Positions 54,166-63,227 of a DNA stretch of 64,000 bases are shown one piece after another. Under the pieces are notes generated by a model. It made no database searches. It was not told the origin of the DNA and was given only the letters and a program-made list of their open reading frames with translations. This DNA comes from JACMLC01 sp963817025 (GTDB taxonomy: Bacteria > Acidobacteriota > Blastocatellia > Pyrinomonadales > Pyrinomonadaceae): contig CAWFML010000001.1 in assembly GCA_963817025.1 (NCBI GenBank), positions 434,001-498,000 on the forward strand. The letters are read 5' to 3'. Numbering within the stretch: the stretch's first letter is position 1; each line of letters begins with the position of its first letter. The position numbers were made by a program, and so were the translations under genes.

Positions 54166-54732
54166 ATGAGCGAAACCGGTGTGGTTCGTTATCGGCTGGT
54201 CGCAGACGGGAGCGCTTTTACCGTGCAGGCGTTTGCCGAAGGCTTGTTCTCCGCCTTCGGTCACGACCCCGTCATCGCTGTCCGCGAGTTCACGGGCGAA
54301 GCGCAGTTTGTGCCCGGCACTCTGGAAGCGGCGCAGGTTCGGTTAACCGTCAGAGCCGACTCGCTCGCAGTAGCCAACGAGGTCAAGGAGAAAGACCGCC
54401 ACGAGATCGAACGCATGATGCGCGAGGAAGTGCTCGAAGTGCATCAATATCCTGAAATAACATTTACGAGCGCCAGTGTCCGCGCAAGCCGTCTCAGAGA
54501 GGGACGCTATCGCGGACGCATCATCGGCGAGTTGTCGCTGCACGGCGTGACGCAGAAAAATCTCTGGGTCTCTGCCGAGGTCAACATCAGCGACCAGAGC
54601 CTGCGCGCGCAGGGAGAGTTTACGCTCCGGCAGACGGACTACAACATCAAGAATGTCTCCGTCGGAGGCGGCGCGCTCAAGGTTAAGAATGAAGTCAAGC
54701 TCTCCTTTGACATCATTGGGGTCGCGGAATGA
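54166..54732 (+). CDS. YceI family protein
   Basis: A 188-residue lipocalin-like protein. RYRLVADGSAFTVQAFAEGLFSAFGHDPVIAVREFTGEAQF at the start, then DRHEIERMMREEVLEVHQYPEITFTS and ELSLHGVTQKNLWV are YceI hallmarks. YceI barrels bind long isoprenoids such as polyprenyl quinones. This one lacks a signal peptide, so it would be cytoplasmic, unlike the E. coli protein. In a hydrogenase operon a quinone-carrying role is conceivable. AAAGG precedes ATG 54166. Confidence 0.88.
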   Translation: MSETGVVRYRLVADGSAFTVQAFAEGLFSAFGHDPVIAVREFTGEAQFVPGTLEAAQVRLTVRADSLAVANEVKEKDRHEIERMMREEVLEVHQYPEITFTSASVRASRLREGRYRGRIIGELSLHGVTQKNLWVSAEVNISDQSLRAQGEFTLRQTDYNIKNVSVGGGALKVKNEVKLSFDIIGVAE

Positions 54733-54736
54733 GACG

Positions 54737-54859
54737 ATTGCGGAATGCGGATTTCGGATTGCGGATTGATAAGATATTAAATCAGAGCTAGTTCTTTGAT
54801 GAGCGGTGCACGGATATGTTTATTCCGCATTCCGCAATCCGAAATCCGCATTCCGCAAT
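54737..54859. repeat. Family B palindromic repeat upstream of hypA
   Basis: ATTGCGGAATGCGGATTTCG and CCGAAATCCGCATTCCGCAA arms around a loop of about 50 bases, ending seven bases before hypA. Confidence 0.9.
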
Positions 54860-54865
54860 AAAAAG

Positions 54866-55210
54866 ATGCATGAGCTTTCCATTGCCATGAGCATGGTAGA
54901 GATGGCTGCGGAAGAGGCCGCGAGCCGTGGCGGCGCGCAGGTCTACGCGATTCATCTCAAGCTGGGGCCGCTGTCGGGCGTCGTCAAGGAAGCCCTCCTG
55001 TTCTCTTATGAGGTCGCCTGCGAGGGCACGCCGCTCGAAGGCTCAAGGCTGTTGATAGAAGAAGTGCCGGTCGTCGTCTTTTGTCCGGCGTGCGAAGCCG
55101 AAACGACACTTGCCTCTCTTCAACGATTCTGTTGCGCCCTGTGTCAGGCTCCGACATCTCAGGTCGTACAAGGCAAGGAGTTGGAAGTCGTGGCTCTGGA
55201 GATTGAATGA
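54866..55210 (+). CDS. hypA: Hydrogenase nickel-insertion protein HypA
   Basis: A 114-residue nickel chaperone. MHELSIAMSMVEMAAEEA supplies the nickel ligands Met1-His2-Glu3. A zinc site is formed by FCPACEAE and FCCALCQAP. It hands nickel with HypB to the large subunit. The N-terminal Met-His-Glu requirement fixes the start at 54866, even though the frame is open upstream through the repeat. Four-base overlap with hypB. Confidence 0.95.
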   Translation: MHELSIAMSMVEMAAEEAASRGGAQVYAIHLKLGPLSGVVKEALLFSYEVACEGTPLEGSRLLIEEVPVVVFCPACEAETTLASLQRFCCALCQAPTSQVVQGKELEVVALEIE

Positions 55211-55899
55211 TGAGCACAGAACCCCGTCTGGTCGAAGTCAGACAAAAAGTCTTGAAGCAGAATGACCTGCTCGCACGCGGTCTGCGCCAACGCTTCCGCG
55301 CGGCGGGCGTCTCTGTCATCAGTCTCGTCTCAAGCCCCGGCGCGGGCAAGACTGCGCTGTTGGAAAAGTTGCTGACTCTGCTCAAGCTGGAAGGCAAGCA
55401 GGTGGCGGCGCTCGTCGGAGACCTTGCGACGGACAATGATGCCGAGCGACTGGCGCGCAGTCAGGCTCCTGTCAGGCAGATTACGACCGGCACGGTTTGC
55501 CATCTTGAAGCCGCGATGGTCGAGAGCGCGCTCGACGGATGGCAACTGGAAGAGCTTGAGCTGCTCTTTATCGAAAATGTCGGCAACCTCGTCTGCCCTT
55601 CGAGCTACGACCTCGGCGAAGACCTGAGACTCGTGCTGCTCTCTGTCACAGAGGGCGAGGACAAGCCGCTGAAGTATCCGACGATCTTCAACACGGCGGA
55701 CGTGGCCGTGATTACCAAGAGCGATCTGGCGGCGGCGGTCGAGTTTGACCGTGCGGCGGCGCATGAAAATATTCAGCGCGTCCGGCCCGGCATGCGTGTC
55801 TTCGAGGTGTCCGCCAGGACGGGCGAAGGGATGAACGAGTTGATACAACTTCTCGCATCACAATTCGCCGGAGCAGAGAAAGAAGTAATAGCAGGCTAG
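55207..55899 (+). CDS. hypB: Hydrogenase nickel-incorporation GTPase HypB
   Basis: A 230-residue GTPase. P-loop SLVSSPGAGKTALLEK near residue 42, LVGDLATDNDAERL, IENVGNLVCPSSYDLGE (Cys metal site), and VITKSDLA (G4 KxDL type). There is no His-rich nickel-storage stretch and no N-terminal CxxGC motif, so nickel handling rests on the G-domain site. It works with HypA. Confidence 0.95.
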   Translation: MMSTEPRLVEVRQKVLKQNDLLARGLRQRFRAAGVSVISLVSSPGAGKTALLEKLLTLLKLEGKQVAALVGDLATDNDAERLARSQAPVRQITTGTVCHLEAAMVESALDGWQLEELELLFIENVGNLVCPSSYDLGEDLRLVLLSVTEGEDKPLKYPTIFNTADVAVITKSDLAAAVEFDRAAAHENIQRVRPGMRVFEVSARTGEGMNELIQLLASQFAGAEKEVIAG

Positions 55900-55935
55900 G
55901 CATTCGGCGCAGGAGTTAAGAGCGTATTTAAATCA

Positions 55936-56035
55936 GTTCTTTGCGCCTTGAGTTTTTCTTTCTTCGCGCCTTTGCGAGAAACGTTGCTGTTTCTCGCAAA
56001 GGCGCAAAGATTCAATAGACGGCGCAAAGAGTTTA
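55936..56035. repeat. Family A palindromic repeat, copy 15, between hypB and hypF
   Basis: AGTTCTTTGCGCCTTGAG / GCGCAAAGAGTT outer arms, CGCCTTTGCGAGAA / TTCTCGCAAAGGCG inner arms. It matches the form of copies 1 and 10. It may separate transcript segments within the hyp set. Confidence 0.85.
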
Positions 56036-56079
56036 GCGGCTCACTTTCCAGAGTTTAAAACCGTCTTTGATTATCTCTC

Positions 56080-58404
56080 ATGAGCAGCATCGAACATTGC
56101 CCGACGACCACACGCGTTCAAATACTTGTGCGCGGCATGGTGCAGGGCGTCGGGTTTCGGCCTTATGTTTTTTCGCTCGCGCAGCGACGCGCTCTCAAGG
56201 GTCAGGTCTTGAACAACGCGACGGGCGTCCTGATTGATGTCGAAGGCGAGGGCGTGCAGATTGAAGGATTTATCAATGACATCAGGGAGAACCCACCGCC
56301 GCTCTCGCTGATTGAATCGGTCGAGCGCAGCGTCGATTTAAGCCAGGCTCACTACAGCGACTTTCGCATTGTCGAAAGCACAAGCGTCGGAGAAAAGCTC
56401 ACGCCCATCTCGCCGGATGTAGCGATCTGCGCGGATTGTCTAGGCGAATTGTCAGACCCACACGACCGTCGCTATCGCTATCCTTTCATCAACTGCACGA
56501 ACTGCGGCCCGCGCTTCACGATTATCGAAGACATTCCTTACGACCGCGCACAGACCACCATGCGCGAATTCGAGATGTGCCGCGAGTGCCGTAGCGAATA
56601 CGAGAATCCCTCTAATCGTCGCTTTCATGCAGAGCCGGCGGCCTGCCCTGCCTGCGGGCCGCGTCTGGTTTTGAAGGACGCACAGGGCCATGAAATTTCG
56701 CTTGCGGGCGTTGATGAGAAGGATGCTATCAGTCATGCGCGGCGGCTGTTGTCGGGCGGAAAAATCCTCGCCATCAAAGGCATCGGAGGCTTTCATCTGG
56801 CCTGCGATGCGACGGATGCGGCGGCGGTCGCGCGCTTGAGAGAGAGAAAGTACAGGGAAGACAAACCGTTTGCCATGATGGCTGCTTCGGTCGATGTCAT
56901 ACGGGAGTATTGCCATGTCTCGGCGGCAGAAGAAGCTTTGCTCTCTTCCGCACGACGCCCGGTCGTACTGCTCGCAAAGCGGGCCGACGCAAGGATTCCT
57001 GCGACGGTCGCGCCGCGCGCCAAATCGCTCGGCTTTATGCTTCCCTATTCGCCGCTGCATCATCTGCTGCTCGAAAATCTTGGCCGCCCGCTGGTCATGA
57101 CGAGCGGCAATATCTCGGACGAGCCGATCTGTTATGAAGACGCGGATGCGCTTGAGCGGCTCTGTCGGATTGCGGACTATTTTCTGGGCCACAACCGTCG
57201 CATACACATGCGTATGGATGATTCGGTCGCGCGCGTTTCCGATGGGCGGGAGATGATTTTGCGACGCTCGCGCGGTTACGCGCCCGCGCCTGTCGCTCTG
57301 GCGTTCAAATGCGAGCGGGAAATTCTGGCCTGCGGCGCAGAGTTGAAAAACACCTTCTGCCTGACGCGCGAAGGCTACGCTTTCATCAGCCACCACATCG
57401 GCGATCTGGAAAATCTTGAGACGCTGCGCTCCTTTGAGCAGGGCATAGAGCATTTTCAAAAGCTCTTCCATTTGCACCCGACAGTCGTCGCACACGACCT
57501 GCATCCCGAATACTTAGCGACCAAGTACGCGCACGCGCTCGATAATGACCGGATCAGAATCGGCGTCCAGCATCATCACGCGCACATCGCAAGCTGCATG
57601 GCGGATAACCGGATTGAAGGCGAAGTCATAGGCGTGGCGATGGACGGGCTGGGGTTCGGCACGGATGGCCGCCTGTGGGGCGGCGAGTTTTTTGTCGCAG
57701 ATTTTATAGAGGCCGAGCGCATCGCGCATCTCGATTATGTTCCGTTGCCCGGCGGCGCGAAAGCGATCCGCGAGCCGTGGCGGATGGCTGCCGTCTACCT
57801 GCACAGAACATTCGGCGAAGACTTTTTAAGCTTGAATCTCCCGTTCGTGCAGAAGCTTGACCGGAGCATTTGGAAGACCCTGCGCGGCATGGCTCACACC
57901 GGCACGAACAGCCCGCAGACATCTAGCATGGGCAGGCTCTTCGATGCCGTATCGAGCCTCATGGAGGTGAGAAACACCGTCAACTATGAGGGACAGGCGG
58001 CGATTGAGTTGGAGGCGATTGCCGAGCGCAAGTGCAGGCAGAGATATGAATTCGAGATTTCGTCGGATGGGAGTATCATCAAAGCCGAACGGGTCGTCCG
58101 GCGCGCGGTGGAGGATTTGCTGGGTGGAGTTTCGCCTCAAAAAGTCTCTGCCAAATTCCATCTCGGAGTGGCCCATTTGATTAGCGCAGTCGCCCGACAG
58201 GTTCGTGGCGAGCGGCGGCTTAACAGGGTGGTCTTATCGGGCGGCGTTTTTCAAAACATGATTCTTTTAGAGAGCGCGTGCCGGATATTGAGACAGGACG
58301 GCTTTGAGGTTTTTACGCATAGCCGCGTGCCGACGAATGACGGCGGCATCAGTCTGGGTCAGGCGGCAATCGCCAACGCACGAATCGCATCAGGGAGATT
58401 TTAA
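56080..58404 (+). CDS. hypF: Carbamoyltransferase HypF
   Basis: A 774-residue enzyme making the thiocyanate precursor of the CN ligands from carbamoyl phosphate. Acylphosphatase domain 10-100 with GMVQGVGFRPYVF. Two zinc fingers about 115-200 (CADCLGEL ... CTNCGPRFTIIE; CRECRSEYENP ... CPACGPR). YrdC-like domain about 210-390 (KGIGGFHLACDATD, KPFAMM). Kae1-like domain about 400-770 (HHAHIASCMADN, GVAMDGLGFGTDGRLWGGEF, VLSGGVFQN). Full length. Confidence 0.96.
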   Translation: MSSIEHCPTTTRVQILVRGMVQGVGFRPYVFSLAQRRALKGQVLNNATGVLIDVEGEGVQIEGFINDIRENPPPLSLIESVERSVDLSQAHYSDFRIVESTSVGEKLTPISPDVAICADCLGELSDPHDRRYRYPFINCTNCGPRFTIIEDIPYDRAQTTMREFEMCRECRSEYENPSNRRFHAEPAACPACGPRLVLKDAQGHEISLAGVDEKDAISHARRLLSGGKILAIKGIGGFHLACDATDAAAVARLRERKYREDKPFAMMAASVDVIREYCHVSAAEEALLSSARRPVVLLAKRADARIPATVAPRAKSLGFMLPYSPLHHLLLENLGRPLVMTSGNISDEPICYEDADALERLCRIADYFLGHNRRIHMRMDDSVARVSDGREMILRRSRGYAPAPVALAFKCEREILACGAELKNTFCLTREGYAFISHHIGDLENLETLRSFEQGIEHFQKLFHLHPTVVAHDLHPEYLATKYAHALDNDRIRIGVQHHHAHIASCMADNRIEGEVIGVAMDGLGFGTDGRLWGGEFFVADFIEAERIAHLDYVPLPGGAKAIREPWRMAAVYLHRTFGEDFLSLNLPFVQKLDRSIWKTLRGMAHTGTNSPQTSSMGRLFDAVSSLMEVRNTVNYEGQAAIELEAIAERKCRQRYEFEISSDGSIIKAERVVRRAVEDLLGGVSPQKVSAKFHLGVAHLISAVARQVRGERRLNRVVLSGGVFQNMILLESACRILRQDGFEVFTHSRVPTNDGGISLGQAAIANARIASGRF

Positions 58405-58409
58405 AAATT

Positions 58410-58676
58410 ATGTGCCTTGCCATACCGGGAAAAATCGTTGAAATCGTGGATGCTGAAAATCATCTGGCGAAGGTCGAAGTCGGCGGCGTCAAGCGCAATG
58501 TCAACATCGGCATGCTCGACGAAGACGGCATCGGCGTGGGCGACTACGTGCTGATTCACGTCGGATTTGCGATGAGCAAGATTGATGAGAAGGAAGCTCA
58601 GGAAACGCTCCGCGTGCTGGATGAGATAGGCCAGTATGAAGAAGAGCTGAGCCAATTCAAAACAACTTTAGAGTAA
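58410..58676 (+). CDS. hypC: Hydrogenase assembly chaperone HypC
   Basis: An 88-residue chaperone. MCLAIPGKIVEI begins with the essential Cys2, and a small barrel follows (VEVGGVKRNVNIGMLDEDGIGVGDYVLIHVGFAMSKID). It carries the Fe(CN)2CO unit with HypD. The five-base gap after hypF implies cotranscription. Confidence 0.96.
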   Translation: MCLAIPGKIVEIVDAENHLAKVEVGGVKRNVNIGMLDEDGIGVGDYVLIHVGFAMSKIDEKEAQETLRVLDEIGQYEEELSQFKTTLE

Positions 58677-58698
58677 AGATGTTCAGAGGGTTAAGAAA

Positions 58699-59412
58699 AT
58701 GAGCAAGGAGTCGGCGGAAAGTTTTTCACGCGCTTTTTATCCTTTCCTGCATGAAGATAGGAAGAACCCGGAGGAGTTGATGGAGCAGCTGCGCTTTTCT
58801 CTGTTGGAAAAGGCGCGTGAGAGTGTCGAAGTTAAAACTAAATTTTTTGAAGACAATAAAGATACCATCCTCGCTGCGTCGCTTGCGCTGGCGAAGGCTT
58901 TTCATCGCGGGCGCAAGATGCTGGTCTGCGGCAACGGCGGCTCGGCGACGGACGCGCAGCATATCGCAGTCGAGTTTATGCATCCGGTCATCGTCGGACG
59001 CAAAGCTCTGCCCGCCATCTGCCTGACGAATGATATGGCGATGGTCACGGCGGTGGCGAATGATGTGGGATTCGATGACATCTTTACGCGGCAGATTATC
59101 GCGCTTGGGACTGAGGGCGACATCATGCTCGGAATTTCGACGAGCGGGAATTCGGAAAACTTGCAGCACGCCTTTGCGACCGCTCGCAGGATGAAGCTCC
59201 TGACCATAGGCTTTGCCGGAAGCGACGGCGGGAAGATGCTTGCGCTGAGCGAGCAAGGCTTGCTGGATTTCTTTCTCACCGTTCCGGCTTCGAGCATACA
59301 CCGGATACAGGAGACGCATGTCACGCTCTATCACATCATGTGGGACATGGTTCACACCTTCATGCAGCACAAGGCATTGGTCGAAGAACAGTCCGAAGGG
59401 GGCAACGGATGA
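58699..59412 (+). CDS. SIS-domain sugar-phosphate isomerase-like protein (GmhA type)
   Basis: A 237-residue protein. KMLVCGNGGSATDAQHIAVEFM near 75, LGISTSGNSENLQHAF near 150 and IQETHVTLYHIMWDMVH near 205 are the signature of D-sedoheptulose-7-phosphate isomerases. It lies between hypC and hypD, overlapping hypD by four bases. No LPS heptose genes are near. Similar SIS genes occur in other group 1h hyp clusters, so a maturation or regulatory link is likely but unproven. Confidence 0.88.
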   Translation: MSKESAESFSRAFYPFLHEDRKNPEELMEQLRFSLLEKARESVEVKTKFFEDNKDTILAASLALAKAFHRGRKMLVCGNGGSATDAQHIAVEFMHPVIVGRKALPAICLTNDMAMVTAVANDVGFDDIFTRQIIALGTEGDIMLGISTSGNSENLQHAFATARRMKLLTIGFAGSDGGKMLALSEQGLLDFFLTVPASSIHRIQETHVTLYHIMWDMVHTFMQHKALVEEQSEGGNG

Positions 59413-60527
59413 AATTCATAGACGAATATCGTCAGGGCGACATCGCAGAGCGATTGGCGAACGAGATCGCGCGGATGACCGACCAGCCGCTCAAGCTGAT
59501 GGAGGTCTGCGGCGGACACACGCACACCATCTTCAAGTACGGCATAGAGGATTTGTTGCCGCCCAACATCACTATGATTCATGGGCCGGGCTGTCCGGTC
59601 TGCGTGATTCCGCTTGGGCGCGTGGACGATTCCATCTCGATAGCCTTGCAGCCGGATGTCATCTTCACGACCTTTGGCGACATGATGAGAGTTCCCGGCT
59701 CGAAGACGAATATGATCGAGGCAAAGGCGCGTGGCGCGGATGTGCGGATGGTCTATTCGCCATTAGATGCGTTGAAGATTGCGAAGAAGAATCCGGACAG
59801 GCAGGTCGTCTTTCTCGCGCTCGGCTTTGAGACGACTGCGCCTTCGACGGCCATGACGGTCTTGCAGGCGGCGAAAGACGGCGTGGAGAATTTCAGCGTC
59901 TTCTGCAATCACATCACGATTGTGCCTGCGCTCAAAGCCCTGCTCGATTCGCCGGATTTACAGCTCGACGGCTTTGTCGGGCCGGGCCACGTCAGCACGG
60001 TCATCGGCACGCGCCCCTACGAGTTTGTCGCACGCGAATATGGCAAGCCGGTCGCCGTCTCTGGCTTTGAGCCACTGGATGTGTTGCAGTCTGTTTACAT
60101 GGTCGTCAAACAGGTCATCGAAGGACGCGCGGAGGTCGAGAATCAATACGCGCGCTGTGTCAGCCGCGACGGCAACCGCAAAGCTCTGGAAGTTATCTTC
60201 GAGGTCTTTGAGCCGCGCGATTATTTCGAGTGGCGCGGGCTTGGCTCAATCGCGCACAGCGGGATGAAGCTGCAACGCAAATACGCTGCGTTCGATGCCG
60301 AGTTGAAGTTCAGCGTGCCGGGGCTGCGTATCGCAGACCCGAAGGCGTGCCAGTGCGGCGAGATTCTCAAGGGCGTCAAGAAGCCCTGGGAGTGCAAAGT
60401 CTTCGGCACGGCCTGCACGCCTGAGACTCCGATAGGCTCTTGCATGGTGTCGAGCGAAGGAGCCTGCGCGGCTTACTATAACTTCGGACGGCTGTCGAAA
60501 ATCGCGCAGCGTTCTGTAAGCTCCTGA
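59409..60527 (+). CDS. hypD: Hydrogenase formation protein HypD
   Basis: A 372-residue Fe-S scaffold. CGGHTHTIFKYGIEDLLP near residue 35, GPGCPVCVIPLGRVD near 65, GFETTAPSTAM near 140 and FCNHITIVPAL are the conserved loops for Fe(CN)2CO assembly with HypC. C-terminal cysteines (ACQCGEILKGVKKPWECKVFG TACTPETPIGSC, read as two pieces) bind the [4Fe-4S] cluster. ATG 59409 overlaps the SIS stop (ATGA), which fixes the start. Confidence 0.96.
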   Translation: MKFIDEYRQGDIAERLANEIARMTDQPLKLMEVCGGHTHTIFKYGIEDLLPPNITMIHGPGCPVCVIPLGRVDDSISIALQPDVIFTTFGDMMRVPGSKTNMIEAKARGADVRMVYSPLDALKIAKKNPDRQVVFLALGFETTAPSTAMTVLQAAKDGVENFSVFCNHITIVPALKALLDSPDLQLDGFVGPGHVSTVIGTRPYEFVAREYGKPVAVSGFEPLDVLQSVYMVVKQVIEGRAEVENQYARCVSRDGNRKALEVIFEVFEPRDYFEWRGLGSIAHSGMKLQRKYAAFDAELKFSVPGLRIADPKACQCGEILKGVKKPWECKVFGTACTPETPIGSCMVSSEGACAAYYNFGRLSKIAQRSVSS

Positions 60528-60548
60528 AAGCAGAAAGCGTAAAAAGAG

Positions 60549-61691
60549 ATGACGACAGAGTTTTCTTCCTCGCCGCTGTTCGAGCGTGTTGAGCGTGCGC
60601 GGCGTAGAAGACGAAAGATCAAAGAGACGCACATCACGCTCGCGCACGGCAGCGGCGGCAAAGCCATGCATGAACTGGTCGAGGGGCTGTTTCTGGAATA
60701 TTTGAGAAACCCGCTGCTGGAGATGCTCGAAGATCAGGCCGTCTTTGAAATCGGCCACACGAGTCTTGCAGGCGAGAGAAAAGCAAACGGCAATGGCTGT
60801 TCGTCAAAGCTCGCTTTCACGACCGATTCGTATGTCGTAGACCCGATTTTTTTTCCCGGCGGCGACATCGGACGCCTCGCCATCAACGGCACTGTCAACG
60901 ATCTTGCGATGAGCGGCGCGCGGCCCCTGTATCTCTCCGCAGGCTTTATTCTCGAAGAAGGTTTTCCCATCGAAGATTTGAAGCGCGTGCTTGAATCCAT
61001 GCGCGCGGCGGCGGCAGAGGCAGGCGTCGAGGTCGTGACAGGCGACACGAAGGTCGTGCAGAAAGGAAGCGCGGACAAGATTTTCATCAACACTGCGGGC
61101 ATCGGCGTCATAGAGTCGCCCGTGCAGCTCTCCGCGTCGCGTGCACAGGCCGGAGACAAAGTGATTTTGAGCGGCACGCTCGGAGACCACGGGACGACCA
61201 TCATGATTGCGCGCGGCGAGCTTGAGCTTGAGACGGAGATCGAGAGCGACACTGCGCCGCTCGGCTCGCTGGTGGCAGAGATGTTTGATGAAGCCGCGCG
61301 TGCGTCGTCTATTGATGCGATACATGCTTTGCGCGACCCGACGCGCGGCGGGGCTGCGACGACTTTGAACGAAATCGCGCTCAGTTCCGAAGTCTGCATA
61401 GAGATTTATGAAGACCTGATTCCCGTGCGCGAGGAGGTGAAGGGCGCGTGCGAGATTCTGGGCCTCGACCCGCTCTATGTCGCCAACGAGGGAAAACTGC
61501 TGGCGATAGTCGCAGCCGGTGTGGCCGATGCGCTCGTCGCGCGAATGAAGCTTAACTCTTACGGTAAAGATGCCTGCATCATCGGCGAGGTTAAGGCAGA
61601 GCCGCAGGGCATCGTCGCCATGAAGACGGGCTTTGGCGGCACGCGCATCGTGGACATGCTGGTCGGCGAGCAGTTGCCGAGAATCTGTTGA
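60549..61691 (+). CDS. hypE: Hydrogenase expression/formation protein HypE
   Basis: A 380-residue PurM-like ATPase that dehydrates the HypE thiocarbamate. LAHGSGGKAMHELVEGLFL at about 33, FTTDSYVVDPIFFPGGDIGRLAINGTVNDLAMSGARP at about 95, VTGDTKVV and DPTRGGAATTLNEIA are typical. The C-terminal GEQLPRIC ends with the acceptor Cys. The last 56 bases are repeated exactly at 63228-63283, after the Fic gene. Confidence 0.96.
   Translation: MTTEFSSSPLFERVERARRRRRKIKETHITLAHGSGGKAMHELVEGLFLEYLRNPLLEMLEDQAVFEIGHTSLAGERKANGNGCSSKLAFTTDSYVVDPIFFPGGDIGRLAINGTVNDLAMSGARPLYLSAGFILEEGFPIEDLKRVLESMRAAAAEAGVEVVTGDTKVVQKGSADKIFINTAGIGVIESPVQLSASRAQAGDKVILSGTLGDHGTTIMIARGELELETEIESDTAPLGSLVAEMFDEAARASSIDAIHALRDPTRGGAATTLNEIALSSEVCIEIYEDLIPVREEVKGACEILGLDPLYVANEGKLLAIVAAGVADALVARMKLNSYGKDACIIGEVKAEPQGIVAMKTGFGGTRIVDMLVGEQLPRIC
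61636..61691 (+). repeat. 56-bp direct repeat, copy in hypE
   Basis: The 3' end of hypE from GCGGCACGCGC to the TGA stop. A perfect second copy lies 1,592 bases downstream; the next bases differ (AAAACC here, CGCGCA there), and the bases upstream differ (TTTG here, TTTA there). Confidence 0.97.
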
Positions 61692-61747
61692 AAACCATTT
61701 ATTGTAGATAAGCTTGTGAGCATAATTTATAGGGGAAATGATTCGCT

Positions 61748-63214
61748 ATGGTTACCAAAAGGTGGGAATTCATTGAAGACTTGTCGGAAAACTGGCAAGT
61801 CTTACGCTCTAGTGAATTAGAGAGTTTGGCGTCAGTATGGAAGGAACAATCAACTACGCTCCGACAAAAAGACGCCTTGAAGCAGTTCAATGATCGTTTG
61901 CGTAGAGAATGGGCGATTGAAACCGGCATTATTGAAAACCTCTATTCTATTGACAGAGGTATTACTCAACTTCTCATTGAACAAGGCATAGATGCCAGTC
62001 TTATCCCACATGGGTCAACTGATAAACCTGCCGAGTTGATCGTACCGATTCTTCGTGACCAAGAAGAGGTTCTTGAAGGATTATTTGATTTTGTTGCTCA
62101 AAGGCGTGACCTTTCAACTTCATATATCAAGGAGTTACACCAAGCATTAACTGAACATCAAGAAACTGTTCAGGCTATTAATGGTCTTGGCCGAGATATT
62201 GAGGTTAAACTTTTACACGGTCAGTGGAAGCAACAACCTAACAATCCTAAAAGGCCAGAGGGTGATCTACATGAATATTGTCCGCCAGAACATGTAGTAG
62301 CAGAGATGGACAAACTCATAGAGATGCATCATGTGCATATAGAAAGAGAAGTGCCGCCAGAGATTGAAGCGGCGTGGTTACATCATAGATTTACGCAAAT
62401 CCACCCATTCCAAGATGGGAATGGTCGGGTTGCCAGAGCATTAGCTTCACTGGTCTTTTTGCGTTCTGGCTGGTTTCCTTTGGTCATCCATCGGGACATA
62501 CTTAAAGAATATATTGATGCCCTTGAAACAGCAGATAACGGTGATTTGTCATTATTGGTAAACCTTTTCGCGAGAGTACAAAAAAAAGCGTTTCTAAATG
62601 CACTAAGCCTTTCGGTTGATGTTCTCCAAAAACCTTCGCCTTTACGGCAGGTTATCTCAGCAGCCGCAGATAGGTTAAGGGCAAGGAAGAGGTCAAATCT
62701 TGCAGAAATGCAGTCTAAAGCATTTGAACTCTCCAAAGAATTGGAAGCGCAAGCCGAGAAGAAATTTGAATCAATCGCAACAGAATTGAATGGAGAGTTA
62801 CAGTCACTGGACCAAAATTACTTCGTAAATGTTTGGCACAATAATGAACAGAACGACTTTTGGTTCAGAAACGAGATCGTATCAGTAGCGAAGGATTTGG
62901 GATATTACGCTGATACGCGAACCTACCGCGCCTGGATACATCTACGTATTAAGGAAGATCGTCAAACTAATATTGTTCTTTCATTTCACTCGCTCGGCGT
63001 TGAGTTTCTTGGTCTCATGGCAGTATCTGCTTTTATGGAATTCAGGGATAGGAAAGATGATGGAGAAGTCTCAGTTGATGGCCCCCATAAACTCAGTAGA
63101 GATGTTTTTCAGTTCTCATATAAAGAAAAAGAGGAACTAATAAAAGAACGTTTCGATCAATGGTTAAATGATGTTCTATTAGCCGGGCTTGACCAATGGA
63201 GAAAGCAACTTTAA
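61748..63214 (+). CDS. Fic family protein (probable AMP-transferase)
   Basis: A 488-residue protein. The inhibitory motif TGIIEN (residues 59-64, S/TxxxE(G/N)) lies before the Fic core, making it a class II Fic. The Fic motif HPFQDGNGRVAR is at 219-230, with catalytic His219. The C-terminal 200 residues are a helical coiled-coil-like part then a mixed region without a known name. Fic proteins usually move AMP from ATP onto target proteins. The gene is markedly more AT-rich than the hyp genes around it, and sits on a unit flanked by duplicated hypE ends: a transferred cassette. Confidence 0.9.
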   Translation: MVTKRWEFIEDLSENWQVLRSSELESLASVWKEQSTTLRQKDALKQFNDRLRREWAIETGIIENLYSIDRGITQLLIEQGIDASLIPHGSTDKPAELIVPILRDQEEVLEGLFDFVAQRRDLSTSYIKELHQALTEHQETVQAINGLGRDIEVKLLHGQWKQQPNNPKRPEGDLHEYCPPEHVVAEMDKLIEMHHVHIEREVPPEIEAAWLHHRFTQIHPFQDGNGRVARALASLVFLRSGWFPLVIHRDILKEYIDALETADNGDLSLLVNLFARVQKKAFLNALSLSVDVLQKPSPLRQVISAAADRLRARKRSNLAEMQSKAFELSKELEAQAEKKFESIATELNGELQSLDQNYFVNVWHNNEQNDFWFRNEIVSVAKDLGYYADTRTYRAWIHLRIKEDRQTNIVLSFHSLGVEFLGLMAVSAFMEFRDRKDDGEVSVDGPHKLSRDVFQFSYKEKEELIKERFDQWLNDVLLAGLDQWRKQL

Positions 63215-63227
63215 TTCCATAGTTTTA

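Noticed and set aside
56452..57504. Antisense open frame of 350 codons inside hypF
   Set aside because: Shadow of hypF; no domain or start signal.
61692..61747. Promoter for the Fic gene
   Set aside because: AT-rich sequence with partial boxes (TTGTAG, TATAGG), but no pair with acceptable spacing.
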